From: Candidatus Geothrix skivensis
GTDB lineage: Bacteria; Acidobacteriota; Holophagae; Holophagales; Holophagaceae
Assembly (NCBI GenBank): GCA_016721195.1
Contig: JADKIO010000002.1
Span: 62,001-126,000 of the forward strand
Direction of reading: 5' to 3'
DNA length: 64,000 nucleotides
The notes under the pieces were generated by a model. The model was not told the DNA's origin. It searched no databases and worked only from the letters and a program-made list of their open reading frames with translations. How positions within the stretch are numbered: position 1 is the first letter of the stretch; the number at the start of each line of letters is the position of its first letter. Shown here piece after piece: positions 16,741 through 24,721 of the stretch. A program made the translations under genes and the position numbers.

Positions 16741-18165
16741 ATGTTCCGGGACTTGAGGGAGAAGGTCAGCGCGCCACGCCGCATTCTGGCCTGGGCGTTG
16801 CTGCTGGTGCTGGCGGCAGCGGCGGCCTTCGTGCTGCCCCGCATGACCCCGCACCCCGCCGCCCAGCGGGCGGCGGACGTCATCCTCTGGTCCGCCCTGG
16901 CCTATGGCGCCATCCGCCTCCTCACCTTCCTCCTGCTGGACCCGCTGCTGAGCCAGCGGCAGACCGCCACGCCGGGGTTCGCCCGGGACCTCCTGGTGGT
17001 GGCCCTCTACCTGGTGGCCGCCGGGGGCATCCTGCGCCAAGTCCTGGACGTGAGCCTGGGCAACCTGCTGGGGACGGGCGCCATCGCCGCCGCGGTGGTG
17101 GGCCTCAGCCTCCAGGAAGTGCTGGGCAACCTCTTCGCCGGGATCTCCCTGCACCTGGACCCGGCCTTCCAGGTAGGGGATTGGGTGGAGATCACGGGCA
17201 ACCTGCGGGGCGGGCCCGGGCGGGAGACGCTCATTGGCCAGGTGGAGGCCCTGACTTGGCGCACCGTGCAGCTTCGCACCGAGAACGGCGACATGGACAT
17301 CCTGCCCAACCGCGCCATCGCCCAGGCGGTGGTGACCAATCTCTATGTGCCCTCCGGGCTGCACCGCCGCACGGCCAGGATCACCATCGAGCCCCGGCCC
17401 GACCTCCATGTGGCGATCGAGAAACTCACCCTGGCCCTGGCGGGCCTGCCGCATCACCCGAACCACCGGCCCGAGGTGGTGGTCCACAGCACCGACCTGG
17501 GCGGGGCCGTGCTGGAGCTGCGCTTCTGGGCCCTGGGCTTCCGCCATGGCCGCCAGGCCGCCTTCCAGGCCACCCGGCTGGCGGCCACGGTGCTGCCCCG
17601 GGAGGGGTTCCGACTCATGGGGCCCCACGGTCCCACCCCCCTGGTGGGCGACCCTGAACCGCTGCCCGGAGCCACGCTGATGGGCGAGGTGATCCGCCAG
17701 CTGGGCCTGCCGGAGCACTGGGTCGAGGACCTCCGCCCCCACCTCCGGCGCCGGCTGCTGGCCCCGGGAGAAGGGGTCATCCGGGAGGCGGACCCCGGCC
17801 ATTCCCTTTTTGCCGTCCACCGGGGCACCCTGCAGGTGGTGCGCGCCGAGGAGCGGCTGGAGCCCTACACGGGCCTGTTCTGGCGGCCCCTCGCCGACCT
17901 GGGTCCGGGCCAGTGGTTTGGGGAGGCCAGCCTGCTGACGGGGGCCCCCCGGAATGCCACGGTGGTGGCGCTCACCGAAGCCGAAGTGCTGGAACTGCCC
18001 AAGGAAGCCTTCGAAGCCTCCCTGAAGCGGGAACCCGAACTGCTGGAACGGCTGGTGGATCTGATGGAGCGGCGGGCACAGGAAGGCACCGAGGCCACGG
18101 TGCCCCGGGAGGGCCGGCGGACCCATTGGGCGAGGCAGGTCCGGGCCTGGTTCGGCCTGAATTGA
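16741..18165 (+). CDS. MscS-type channel fused to a cyclic-nucleotide-binding domain
   Basis: 474-residue inner-membrane protein. There are about four hydrophobic segments (~10-130), then the pore-lining MscS helix AIAAAVVGLSLQEVLGNLFA and the start of the beta domain, FQVGDWVEI. The cytoplasmic MscS part runs to ~300, then a cNMP-binding domain (~340-455) with GQWFGEASLLTGAPRNATV, close to the phosphate-binding cassette (G-E, R-A-T-V). This architecture matches the bCNG group. Gating by cAMP or cGMP rather than by tension is known for some members and is inferred here. The chosen ATG gives MFRDLREKV; no family similarity lies further upstream. Confidence 0.85.
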   Translation: MFRDLREKVSAPRRILAWALLLVLAAAAAFVLPRMTPHPAAQRAADVILWSALAYGAIRLLTFLLLDPLLSQRQTATPGFARDLLVVALYLVAAGGILRQVLDVSLGNLLGTGAIAAAVVGLSLQEVLGNLFAGISLHLDPAFQVGDWVEITGNLRGGPGRETLIGQVEALTWRTVQLRTENGDMDILPNRAIAQAVVTNLYVPSGLHRRTARITIEPRPDLHVAIEKLTLALAGLPHHPNHRPEVVVHSTDLGGAVLELRFWALGFRHGRQAAFQATRLAATVLPREGFRLMGPHGPTPLVGDPEPLPGATLMGEVIRQLGLPEHWVEDLRPHLRRRLLAPGEGVIREADPGHSLFAVHRGTLQVVRAEERLEPYTGLFWRPLADLGPGQWFGEASLLTGAPRNATVVALTEAEVLELPKEAFEASLKREPELLERLVDLMERRAQEGTEATVPREGRRTHWARQVRAWFGLN

Positions 18166-18230
18166 AGCTGAACCTTGACGGACCGATCCTTGGATTAGGA
18201 GCCCCAGGGTATTCTGGGGGAGGAGGCACC

Positions 18231-18491
18231 ATGGACTTGCCAGAGCAACTGCACCAGCTGGTGAGCGAACTGGGTGATTCCCTGGTGAAGGCCCTGTCCG
18301 AGGACGACCACTGCCGGGAGCTCGCCTTCCGGATCCAGGCCAAGGGCTATGGGCTCATGCTGATCCTGGAGGCCTCTCCCATCGGCACCGGGCCCCATGT
18401 GCCGTCGGATTCCGAGGCCGGGGAAAGCACCGCCCCCTTCTCCGAAGACGACCTCCGGCTGATGCACTCCTTCAAGATCCGGATGGACTGA
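18231..18491 (+). CDS. Small conserved-looking protein of unknown function
   Basis: 86 residues with a strong ribosome-binding site (GGGGGAGGAGGC) before the ATG. It looks soluble, with an acidic middle, an amphipathic N-terminal helix (QLHQLVSELGDSLVKALSED) and a C-terminal FSEDDLRLMHSFKIRMD. I do not recognise a family. It sits 2 bases before the rlmN start, so it is almost certainly co-transcribed with it. Confidence 0.65.
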   Translation: MDLPEQLHQLVSELGDSLVKALSEDDHCRELAFRIQAKGYGLMLILEASPIGTGPHVPSDSEAGESTAPFSEDDLRLMHSFKIRMD

Positions 18492-18493
18492 AG

Positions 18494-19579
18494 GTGGCCC
18501 AGTCCTGGGACCATCCGGCCCCCGAAGCCGGTCCCCGGGTGCGTCCCAATGCCGCCGGCCTGGGCCGGGGGGAGCTGGGGACGCTCCTGGGCGCCCTCGG
18601 CGAGCCCGCCTGGCGGGGCAAGCAGCTTTTCTCCGGCCTGCTGCGCCAGCGGTGGACCCGCTGGGAGCAGTTCACCACCCTTGCCAAGGCCCTGCGCACG
18701 AGGCTGGAAGGGGAGGTGGACCTGGCCTGGCCCGGCATCGTGCACAGCGAGACCTCTTCGGATGGCTCCACCAAGCATGTCTTTGAACTCCTCGATGGAC
18801 GCCAGGTGGAAGGCGTGTTCATGCCGTACGAGGATCGCGTCACCCTCTGTTTGTCGAGTCAGGTGGGCTGCGCCATGGGCTGCACCTTCTGCGCCACGGG
18901 CCAGATGGGCATCCTCCGCAACCTCAGTGCGGCGGAGATCGTGGGCCAGGTGGTGGTCATGCTGAACCACCATGCCCACCCCCTGGACCGCCCGGTCAAC
19001 CTGGTGTTCATGGGCATGGGCGAGCCCCTGCACAACTTCGATCACCTGATGGCGGCCTTCGAGACTCTGACCGATGCCGAGGGCCTGGCCATCCCCCCCC
19101 GGCGCATCACCGTGTCCACCTCAGGGCTGGTGAGCGGCATCGACCGCCTGGGGACCTTCGCCCGCCGGCCCCGTCTGGCCCTCAGCCTGAACGGCACCAC
19201 GGACGAACACCGGTCGCGAATCATGCCCGTGAATCGGGTCTGGAATCTGGAGGCCCTGGCCAGCGCCCTGGGGCGCTTCCCGCTGCAATCCGGCGAGCGC
19301 ATCACGCTTGAGTACGTGCTGCTGAAGGGCGTCACCGATTCCCTCGAAGACGGCCGCCGGCTCGCGGCCTACGCCCGGCGCTTCCCCTCCAAGGTCAATC
19401 TGATCCCCTTCAACCCCCACGAGGGCTCGGGCTTCGAAGCACCCGACGAAGCCCGCATCAGCGCCCTCTGCGGCCTGCTGTCCAAGGCGGCGGTACCGGT
19501 GAGCGTCCGGCGCAGCCGGGGCCAGGATGTGGCGGGCGCCTGCGGTCAGCTGGTGCGGAGTCCGCGTCAAGGTTCGTGA
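18494..19579 (+). CDS. rlmN: 23S rRNA A2503 / tRNA A37 C2-methyltransferase (radical SAM)
   Basis: Methylates C2 of A2503 in 23S rRNA. The product is 361 residues. The radical-SAM cluster motif is CAMGCTFCATGQMGILRNL (CxxxCxxC). Also visible: VNLVFMGMGEPLHNFD, ITVSTSGLVSGIDRL, LALSLNGTTDEHRSRIMPVN, and the C-terminal Cys in DVAGACGQL needed for catalysis. It starts at GTG 18494, GAAG being upstream, two bases after the previous stop. Confidence 0.95.
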   Translation: MAQSWDHPAPEAGPRVRPNAAGLGRGELGTLLGALGEPAWRGKQLFSGLLRQRWTRWEQFTTLAKALRTRLEGEVDLAWPGIVHSETSSDGSTKHVFELLDGRQVEGVFMPYEDRVTLCLSSQVGCAMGCTFCATGQMGILRNLSAAEIVGQVVVMLNHHAHPLDRPVNLVFMGMGEPLHNFDHLMAAFETLTDAEGLAIPPRRITVSTSGLVSGIDRLGTFARRPRLALSLNGTTDEHRSRIMPVNRVWNLEALASALGRFPLQSGERITLEYVLLKGVTDSLEDGRRLAAYARRFPSKVNLIPFNPHEGSGFEAPDEARISALCGLLSKAAVPVSVRRSRGQDVAGACGQLVRSPRQGS

Positions 19580-19613
19580 ACCCCATCCAGTGGGATTGCG
19601 GCATCCTGGTTCA

Positions 19614-20204
19614 ATGCCCGGTCCACCCCTCTCTCTCTTTCGGCTCCTGGACAAGCTCCTGGAGGAGGATGGAACCGTTTCCGTGCGGGAGCTCCTCGAC
19701 GAGGCCGGCGAACAGACCTACGGCCTGGCCCTGCTGATTCTGGCCCTCCTGACGTTCATCCCCGGTGTCGCCAATGTGCTGAGCCTCGGGACGATGGCCC
19801 TGGGCCTGCAGTGGTGGTGGGGGCGCAGTCACCTCTGGCTGCCGGAGCCGCTGCAAAGATTTGAGATGCAGCGGGGACGCGTGAAGGAGCTGCTCGCCCA
19901 GGTGGAGGCCCGCCTGGCCTGGCTTGGGACGCGGACCGCACCCCGCAAGGCCCCAGGCCGACGCACGCTGGGCTTCCTGGTCACCTGGACGGCCTTCCTG
20001 GCGGCCCTGCCCGTGCTCCTCCCCTTTGCGAATGTCCTCCCAGCGGTGGGATTGGTGCTCCTGGGTATGTCCCTTCTCGAGGAGTGGCATCTGCTCGCCT
20101 GGCTGGGCGCCGGGTTCAGCCTGATCACCACCATCTACTTCGCCCTGTCCGCCCGCATCGTCTGGGAGGCCTTGAAAACCGCATTCAATGCGGTGATGGC
20201 ATGA
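19614..20204 (+). CDS. ExoD-family membrane protein
   Basis: 196 residues. The N-terminal LLDEAGEQTYGLALLILALL and LTFIPGVANVLSLGTMALGLQ, the loop WLPEPLQRFEM, and a second hydrophobic pair (TLGFLVTWTAFLAALPVLLP, then FANVLPAVGLVLLGMSLLEE) match the ExoD (exopolysaccharide synthesis) family. The molecular function of ExoD proteins is poorly defined. The start ATG lies 35 bases after rlmN; the stop overlaps trmD by 4 bases. Confidence 0.8.
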   Translation: MPGPPLSLFRLLDKLLEEDGTVSVRELLDEAGEQTYGLALLILALLTFIPGVANVLSLGTMALGLQWWWGRSHLWLPEPLQRFEMQRGRVKELLAQVEARLAWLGTRTAPRKAPGRRTLGFLVTWTAFLAALPVLLPFANVLPAVGLVLLGMSLLEEWHLLAWLGAGFSLITTIYFALSARIVWEALKTAFNAVMA

Positions 20205-20992
20205 GGTTCGACGCCCTCACCCTCTTCCCCGAGTACTTCGAGGCCGCGCGCCTGGGCATCACGGGGCGGGCCTTCCGGGAGCTGGGGCACAGCCTGCACA
20301 GCCACAGCTTCCGACCCTTCGCGGGCAATGCCTTCGGCCACGTAGACGACAGCCCCTTCGGCGGAGGGCCGGGCATGGTGCTGCGCCCCGAGGTCCTGCG
20401 GGATACCCTGGCCTCGGTGCCCCGGGCCGGCCAGGGGCGCGTCATCCACTTCAGCCCGGCAGCCCCGCCCCTGACCCACGCCAAGGTGCTGGAGCTGGCC
20501 CGGCTCGATCAGCTGATCCTGGTCTGCACCCGCTACGAGGGCCTGGACCAGCGGGCCGTGGATCGTTGCGTCGACGAAGAGCTGAGCATCGGCGAGGCCG
20601 TCCTCAGCGGCGGTGAATTGCCCGCCCTCTGCCTCATCGACGCCGTCTGCCGCTGGCTGCCGGGGGTGCTTGGCAATGAAGCCTCCGCCGCACAGGACAG
20701 CTTCGCCACGGGCCTGCTGGACCACCCGCACTACACGCGGCCTGCCCTCTTCGAAGGCCTGGAGGTGCCCGCCATTCTCCAGGGCGGCGACCACGGCGCC
20801 ATCCGCCTCTGGCGCCTTCGCGAGGCCATGGCCCGCACCAAGCGCATGAGGCCCGACCTGTGGACGACCTACCTCAAGGAGCACCTCGCCGGCCTGGACC
20901 GGCCCGCCCAGTGGTGTGCCTGGCAGGTGGAGCATCCCGAAGACTGGGAGCGGCCGAAGCCCAAGGGCTGGAGGGGTATGAAAGTTTTTTAG
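20201..20992 (+). CDS. trmD: tRNA (guanine37-N1)-methyltransferase
   Basis: Makes m1G37 in tRNA. The product is 263 residues. SPOUT-family landmarks: MRFDALTLFPEYFEA, VDDSPFGGGPGMVLRPEV, LILVCTRYEGLDQRAVDRCV, ELSIGEAVLSGGELPALCLI and the C-terminal GLDRPAQWCAW. The start overlaps the ExoD gene (ATGA). It is not beside rimM or rplS as in many genomes; rplS is about 5 kb downstream. Confidence 0.95.
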   Translation: MRFDALTLFPEYFEAARLGITGRAFRELGHSLHSHSFRPFAGNAFGHVDDSPFGGGPGMVLRPEVLRDTLASVPRAGQGRVIHFSPAAPPLTHAKVLELARLDQLILVCTRYEGLDQRAVDRCVDEELSIGEAVLSGGELPALCLIDAVCRWLPGVLGNEASAAQDSFATGLLDHPHYTRPALFEGLEVPAILQGGDHGAIRLWRLREAMARTKRMRPDLWTTYLKEHLAGLDRPAQWCAWQVEHPEDWERPKPKGWRGMKVF

Positions 20993-21032
20993 CATTATAA
21001 ATTATGATTTTATTTGTTTTATGAATATTTTT

Positions 21033-21107
21033 TGAACAATGTTTAAAATATTTCACGACAGGGACTTGACGAAATTGAACGATGTTCTACATTTTGAACA
21101 TTGTTAG
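21033..21107 (+). promoter_or_regulatory. TetR-type promoter/operator with three TTGAAC-ATGTT repeats
   Basis: A markedly AT-rich stretch (about 20993-21105) in an otherwise GC-rich window. Three related elements are seen: TTGAACAATGTTT (21033-21044 region), TTGAACGATGTTC (21076-21087) and TTGAACATTGTTA (21095-21106). The first and third contain the inverted pair AACAATGTT/AACATTGTT. A sigma-70-like promoter (-35 TTGACG at 21066-21071, 16-bp spacer, -10 TACATT at 21088-21093) overlaps the middle copy, so a bound repressor would block it. Autoregulation by the adjacent TetR protein is the natural reading. Confidence 0.65.
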
Positions 21108-21215
21108 GAGTTCCTCGTGCCCCCTGAGATCACCCAGACCCCTCGGAGCGCCAAGCCCGCCCGGGTCAGGCCCTGGCGGACGGGTCGATATGCTTGGATG
21201 CAACGAAGGAGTGCC

Positions 21216-21848
21216 ATGTCAGCCCTGTCCCGTCGTGAGCAAGCGCGCCTGGATGCCCGCACCCAGATCATGGCCGAGGGGCGGACCCTCTTCGCTGCCA
21301 AGGGGTACGAGGCCGTCACCATGCGGGACATCGCCAAGGCCACCGGATACACCGCCTCCGCCCTCTACTACCACTTCAAGGACAAGGCCGAACTGATGAT
21401 GGCGATCTGTTCGGAGGATTTCCTGAACCTGGCGCAGCTGTTCCAGGCTGCCCTGGTCCACGAGGACCCTCTGGAGAACATCAAGAGCATGGGCCTGGCC
21501 TACGCCCGCTTCGCTCTGGAGAACCCCAATCACTACCGGCTCATGTTCATGTCGAAGGCACCCGCGGGGCTTGAACTGGACAAGGACGACCAGATCCGCC
21601 AGGGCGATCCCAACCAGGACGCCTATGCGGCCCTTCACCACTTCGTCGCCCTGGCCCACCAGAAGGGCATGCTCCGCGAAGGGCTCGACGACACCCACCT
21701 CGTGGCCCAGACCTTCTGGGCGGGCGTCCACGGCACCGTCTCCCTGGCCCTGGACAAGGGGGACGAGCTCTGGATCCCCTGGGCCGACCTCGAACAGCGC
21801 CTCAACTTGATGGCCGACAGCCTGCGCCGGGGCATGGAACGCACCTGA
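21216..21848 (+). CDS. TetR/AcrR-family transcriptional repressor
   Basis: 210 residues from ATG 21216. The N-terminal DNA-binding domain shows the classic pattern FAAKGYEAVTMRDIAKATGY followed by TASALYYHFKDKAELM. The C-terminal ligand domain (~70-205) has family-typical helices (LAYARFALENPNHYRLMF). The start was chosen for GAAGGAGTGCC just upstream; an in-frame GTG at 21117 with its own AGGAG would add 33 residues with no family similarity. It probably represses itself and the efflux genes that follow. Confidence 0.85.
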   Translation: MSALSRREQARLDARTQIMAEGRTLFAAKGYEAVTMRDIAKATGYTASALYYHFKDKAELMMAICSEDFLNLAQLFQAALVHEDPLENIKSMGLAYARFALENPNHYRLMFMSKAPAGLELDKDDQIRQGDPNQDAYAALHHFVALAHQKGMLREGLDDTHLVAQTFWAGVHGTVSLALDKGDELWIPWADLEQRLNLMADSLRRGMERT

Positions 21849-22013
21849 CCTCCCCCGGACCTTCCTAACCCTTGCCAACGCTCCACACCTGGATGGCTCT
21901 GGCCACCCCGGCATCGCCCTACCCCTCCGCCCCCCGGGCGCACCGCCGCGCCACCGCTGTTTGAAACCTGCCTGCCCTCGGCCCCGCCGAAGGCCTGCCC
22001 TCCCGGAGCCCTC

Positions 22014-23141
22014 ATGGTCGATCTCGCCCTGCGCATGCTGATGCACGACCGCCTGCGCTTCTTCATCACCGTCAGCGGTGTCGCCTTCGCCGTGAACCTC
22101 ATCCTGTCGCAGGTGGGCCTCTTCTTCGGCCTGCTCAGCAACTCCTCGATCGTCGTGCGCAACATTCCCGCCGAGATCTGGGTGACGTCCAAGAACACGC
22201 CCAACGTGGATTTCGCCCAGGCCTTCCCGGAGGCCTATGTGAACCGCGTGCGTTCGGTCCCAGGCGTCGCCAGGGCTGACAACCTCATCGTCACCTTCCT
22301 GAACATCAACCTGCCCAACGGCGCCACGGAAGGTACCGTCACCTACGCCGTGGAGGACTTCCAGGCCTGGAACCTGCCCTGGAAGCTGGAGAGCGGGGAC
22401 ATCCGGGATCTCCGGCGGGGGAACTTCATGTTCACGGATGCCTCGGCTGTGCGTCGCATCGGCGCCTTCGAGGCCGGGGACTACCGGGAAGTCTCAGGCG
22501 TGCGCATGCGCTATGCCGGCCGCTCGGTGGGGGCCACTTCCTTCACCACCACGCCGGTCTCCTTCATGGACTACCGCCTGGCCCAGCGCATGAACAGCAA
22601 CCTGCTGGAGGGCAACACCACCTACATCCTGGTGAAGGCCGCACCTGGCGCCGACATCAAGGCCCTGAAGGCCGAGATCCAGCGCCGCCTGCCCCACAAC
22701 GACGTCTACACCCGGGCGGAATGGGCCCAGCGCAGTGACGACTACTGGATCAAGAACACCGGGATCGGCCTCAACGCCTACATCACCGTGGCGCTGGGCA
22801 TCCTCGTGGGCGTCGTGATCGTGGCGCAAACCCTCTACACCTCCACCATGGAGCACATCAAGGAGTTCGGCACCGTCAAGGCCATCGGCGGCTCCAACGC
22901 CGACATCTACCGCCTGCTGGGTCGCCAGGCCCTGGTGGCCGCCGTCGTCGGTTTCACCATCGGGGCCCTGCTCACCCTCGCCATGAAGCCCGGCGTGGCC
23001 GCCATCGGCCTTCGCCTCATCCTCCCTGCTCCCGTCTGGATCACGGTGGCCCTGGGAACCCTCGTCATGTGCCTTCTTTCCGCCGGCGTGAGCTTCCGCA
23101 AGGTCGCCAACATCGATCCCGGCCTCGTCTTCCGGAGCTGA
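22014..23141 (+). CDS. ABC transporter permease, MacB/DevC-type (FtsX fold)
   Basis: 375 residues: an N-terminal TM (RFFITVSGVAFAVNLILSQV), a large periplasmic domain (~45-255) and three C-terminal TMs (YITVALGILVGVVIVAQTLY; LVAAVVGFTIGALLTLAM; VWITVALGTLVMCLLSAGVS). This is the MacB_PCD plus FtsX layout. IKEFGTVKAIGGSNADIYRL is the typical coupling motif between the last TMs. It forms an operon with the ATPase, fusion protein and TolC genes that follow. Confidence 0.85.
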   Translation: MVDLALRMLMHDRLRFFITVSGVAFAVNLILSQVGLFFGLLSNSSIVVRNIPAEIWVTSKNTPNVDFAQAFPEAYVNRVRSVPGVARADNLIVTFLNINLPNGATEGTVTYAVEDFQAWNLPWKLESGDIRDLRRGNFMFTDASAVRRIGAFEAGDYREVSGVRMRYAGRSVGATSFTTTPVSFMDYRLAQRMNSNLLEGNTTYILVKAAPGADIKALKAEIQRRLPHNDVYTRAEWAQRSDDYWIKNTGIGLNAYITVALGILVGVVIVAQTLYTSTMEHIKEFGTVKAIGGSNADIYRLLGRQALVAAVVGFTIGALLTLAMKPGVAAIGLRLILPAPVWITVALGTLVMCLLSAGVSFRKVANIDPGLVFRS

Positions 23142-23143
23142 CC

Positions 23144-23815
23144 ATGCCCGTCCTCGAAGCCAGCGACATCATCAAGGATTACCAGGAGGGCCGAAACCGC
23201 ACCCGCATCCTCCATGGGGTGAGCCTCAAGGTGGAACCCGGCGAGGTGGTGGCCCTAGAGGGCCCCTCGGGCTCCGGCAAGACCACCCTGCTGCAGATCC
23301 TTGGCTGCATTCTGAGCCCCACCGCAGGCCACGTGAAGGTGAACGGCGAATCCGCGGATCTCAGCAACGCCACCGCCCTGGCCGACCTTCGCAAGCGCCA
23401 CATCGGGTTCGTGTTCCAGCAGTTCAACCTCTTCCCCTCCCTCAACGCCCTGGAAAACGTCCAGTACGCCCTGCAGGTGAAGGGCCACCGCGGCAAGGCT
23501 CCGCGGGAGGAAGCCCGCCGCTGGATCGACGCCATGGGGTTGTCGGACCGGGCCCACTACCTGCCCCGGGACCTCTCTGGCGGCCAGAAGCAGCGGGTGG
23601 CCATCGCCCGCGCCATGGCGGGCAACCCCGCCGCCCTGCTGGCGGACGAGCCCACCGCCAACCTCGACAGCCAGGTGGGCAGCCAGGTGCTCCAGCTCTT
23701 CCGCAGCCTCGCCACGGAGCACGGCCGCGGCGTCCTCATCGTCACCCACGACCCGAAGGTCCGGGACATCTCCGATCGCGTGCTCCGCATCCGCGACGGC
23801 CTCATCCACGCCTGA
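23144..23815 (+). CDS. ABC transporter ATP-binding protein (MacB/DevA-type)
   Basis: 223 residues. Walker A EGPSGSGKTTLLQILGC, Q-loop GFVFQQFNLFPSLNALENV, signature DLSGGQKQRVAIARAMAGNP, Walker B AALLADEPTANLD and H-loop VLIVTHDPKV are all intact. It belongs to the LolD/MacB-like group that powers FtsX-fold permeases. Two bases separate it from the permease stop. Confidence 0.92.
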   Translation: MPVLEASDIIKDYQEGRNRTRILHGVSLKVEPGEVVALEGPSGSGKTTLLQILGCILSPTAGHVKVNGESADLSNATALADLRKRHIGFVFQQFNLFPSLNALENVQYALQVKGHRGKAPREEARRWIDAMGLSDRAHYLPRDLSGGQKQRVAIARAMAGNPAALLADEPTANLDSQVGSQVLQLFRSLATEHGRGVLIVTHDPKVRDISDRVLRIRDGLIHA

Positions 23816-23833
23816 CCCATATAAGGAGACCCC

Positions 23834-24697
23834 ATGTCCATCCGCCCCTACCTGATCTGGACCCTCCCCGTCCTCGCCCTGGCCGCCGGCGCCGTCCTGC
23901 TGGCCAAGGCCAAGCCCAAGCCCGCGGCCTCCTCTGCCATTCCCATCGCCTCCACGAGCATCCTGTGCGAAGGCCGCGTCACCACCTACCCCGGCGCCGA
24001 TGTCATCCTCTCCGCCGAATACGGCGGCCTGCTCCGCGACCTGCCGGTCCACGAACTGGACCAGGTGAAGGCCGGGCAGGTGCTGGCGCGCCTGGATGAC
24101 CGGGAACAGGCGGCCGCCCTCGCCTCGGCGGAAGCCCGCGTGAAGGAACTGGAGGCCGAGCTCCGCTTCCTCACCCTGGAACAGCAGCGGCAGAGGCAGC
24201 TGGTGGCGGATGGGGCCGTGGGTCAGCGGGCCTTCGACGATGCGGATTCCAGACTGAAACTCACCTTGGCCCGGCGGGAATCCGCCCTGGCCCAGGTGGC
24301 CCAGCTGCAGGCGGCGCTCTCCAAGCTCACCCTGCGGGCGCCGTTCGCGGGCCAGGTGGTGGAGCGCCTGGCCAACCCCGGGGAGCTGCTGCCCGCGGGG
24401 GGGCGCCTGCTTCGGCTCGCGGATCTCAGGCGGCTGCGCCTCGAAGCCGAAGTCGACGAGTACGACCTCAGCCGCCTCCGCAAGGGCAGCAAGGTCGCCA
24501 TCGAGGCCGAGGGCACCACCTGGCGCGGGGAAGGCGAAATCGAGGAAATCCCCGCGGGCCTCTCCCAGCGTCGCCTGAAGGCCCTCGATCCCTCCCGCCC
24601 CACCGATATCCGCGTGGCCCTGGTGAAGGTCTCCCTGACCCCGGACGCTCCCCTGAAGCTCGGTCAGCGCATCGAACTGCGCATCCAGGCGAACTGA
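23834..24697 (+). CDS. Periplasmic membrane-fusion protein (HlyD/DevB-like)
   Basis: 287 residues: an N-terminal membrane anchor (LIWTLPVLALAAGAVLLAKA), a lipoyl half (LPVHELDQVKAGQVLARLDD), an alpha-helical hairpin (~90-155, with AEARVKELEAELRFLTLEQQ), the second lipoyl half (LTLRAPFAGQVVERLANPGE) and a beta-barrel domain. It bridges the inner-membrane ABC complex and the TolC-like protein. ATAAGGAGACCCC precedes the ATG. Confidence 0.88.
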   Translation: MSIRPYLIWTLPVLALAAGAVLLAKAKPKPAASSAIPIASTSILCEGRVTTYPGADVILSAEYGGLLRDLPVHELDQVKAGQVLARLDDREQAAALASAEARVKELEAELRFLTLEQQRQRQLVADGAVGQRAFDDADSRLKLTLARRESALAQVAQLQAALSKLTLRAPFAGQVVERLANPGELLPAGGRLLRLADLRRLRLEAEVDEYDLSRLRKGSKVAIEAEGTTWRGEGEIEEIPAGLSQRRLKALDPSRPTDIRVALVKVSLTPDAPLKLGQRIELRIQAN

Positions 24698-24721
24698 CCC
24701 CCCCCGACCCCAGGAGCTTTC

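Noticed and set aside
15868..18126. A 752-codon minus-strand frame joining the sigma factor to DNA opposite the MscS gene
   Set aside because: Only the last ~184 codons resemble a protein family. The upstream part is the antisense of the channel gene.
19575..19620. GGTTCG-like tRNA T-arm between rlmN and the ExoD gene
   Set aside because: No acceptor or anticodon arms can be folded around it; no tRNA found anywhere in the window.
20993..21105. AT-rich island as a replication origin or attachment site
   Set aside because: No DnaA boxes, no tRNA or integrase; the repeats fit a TetR operator and promoter better.
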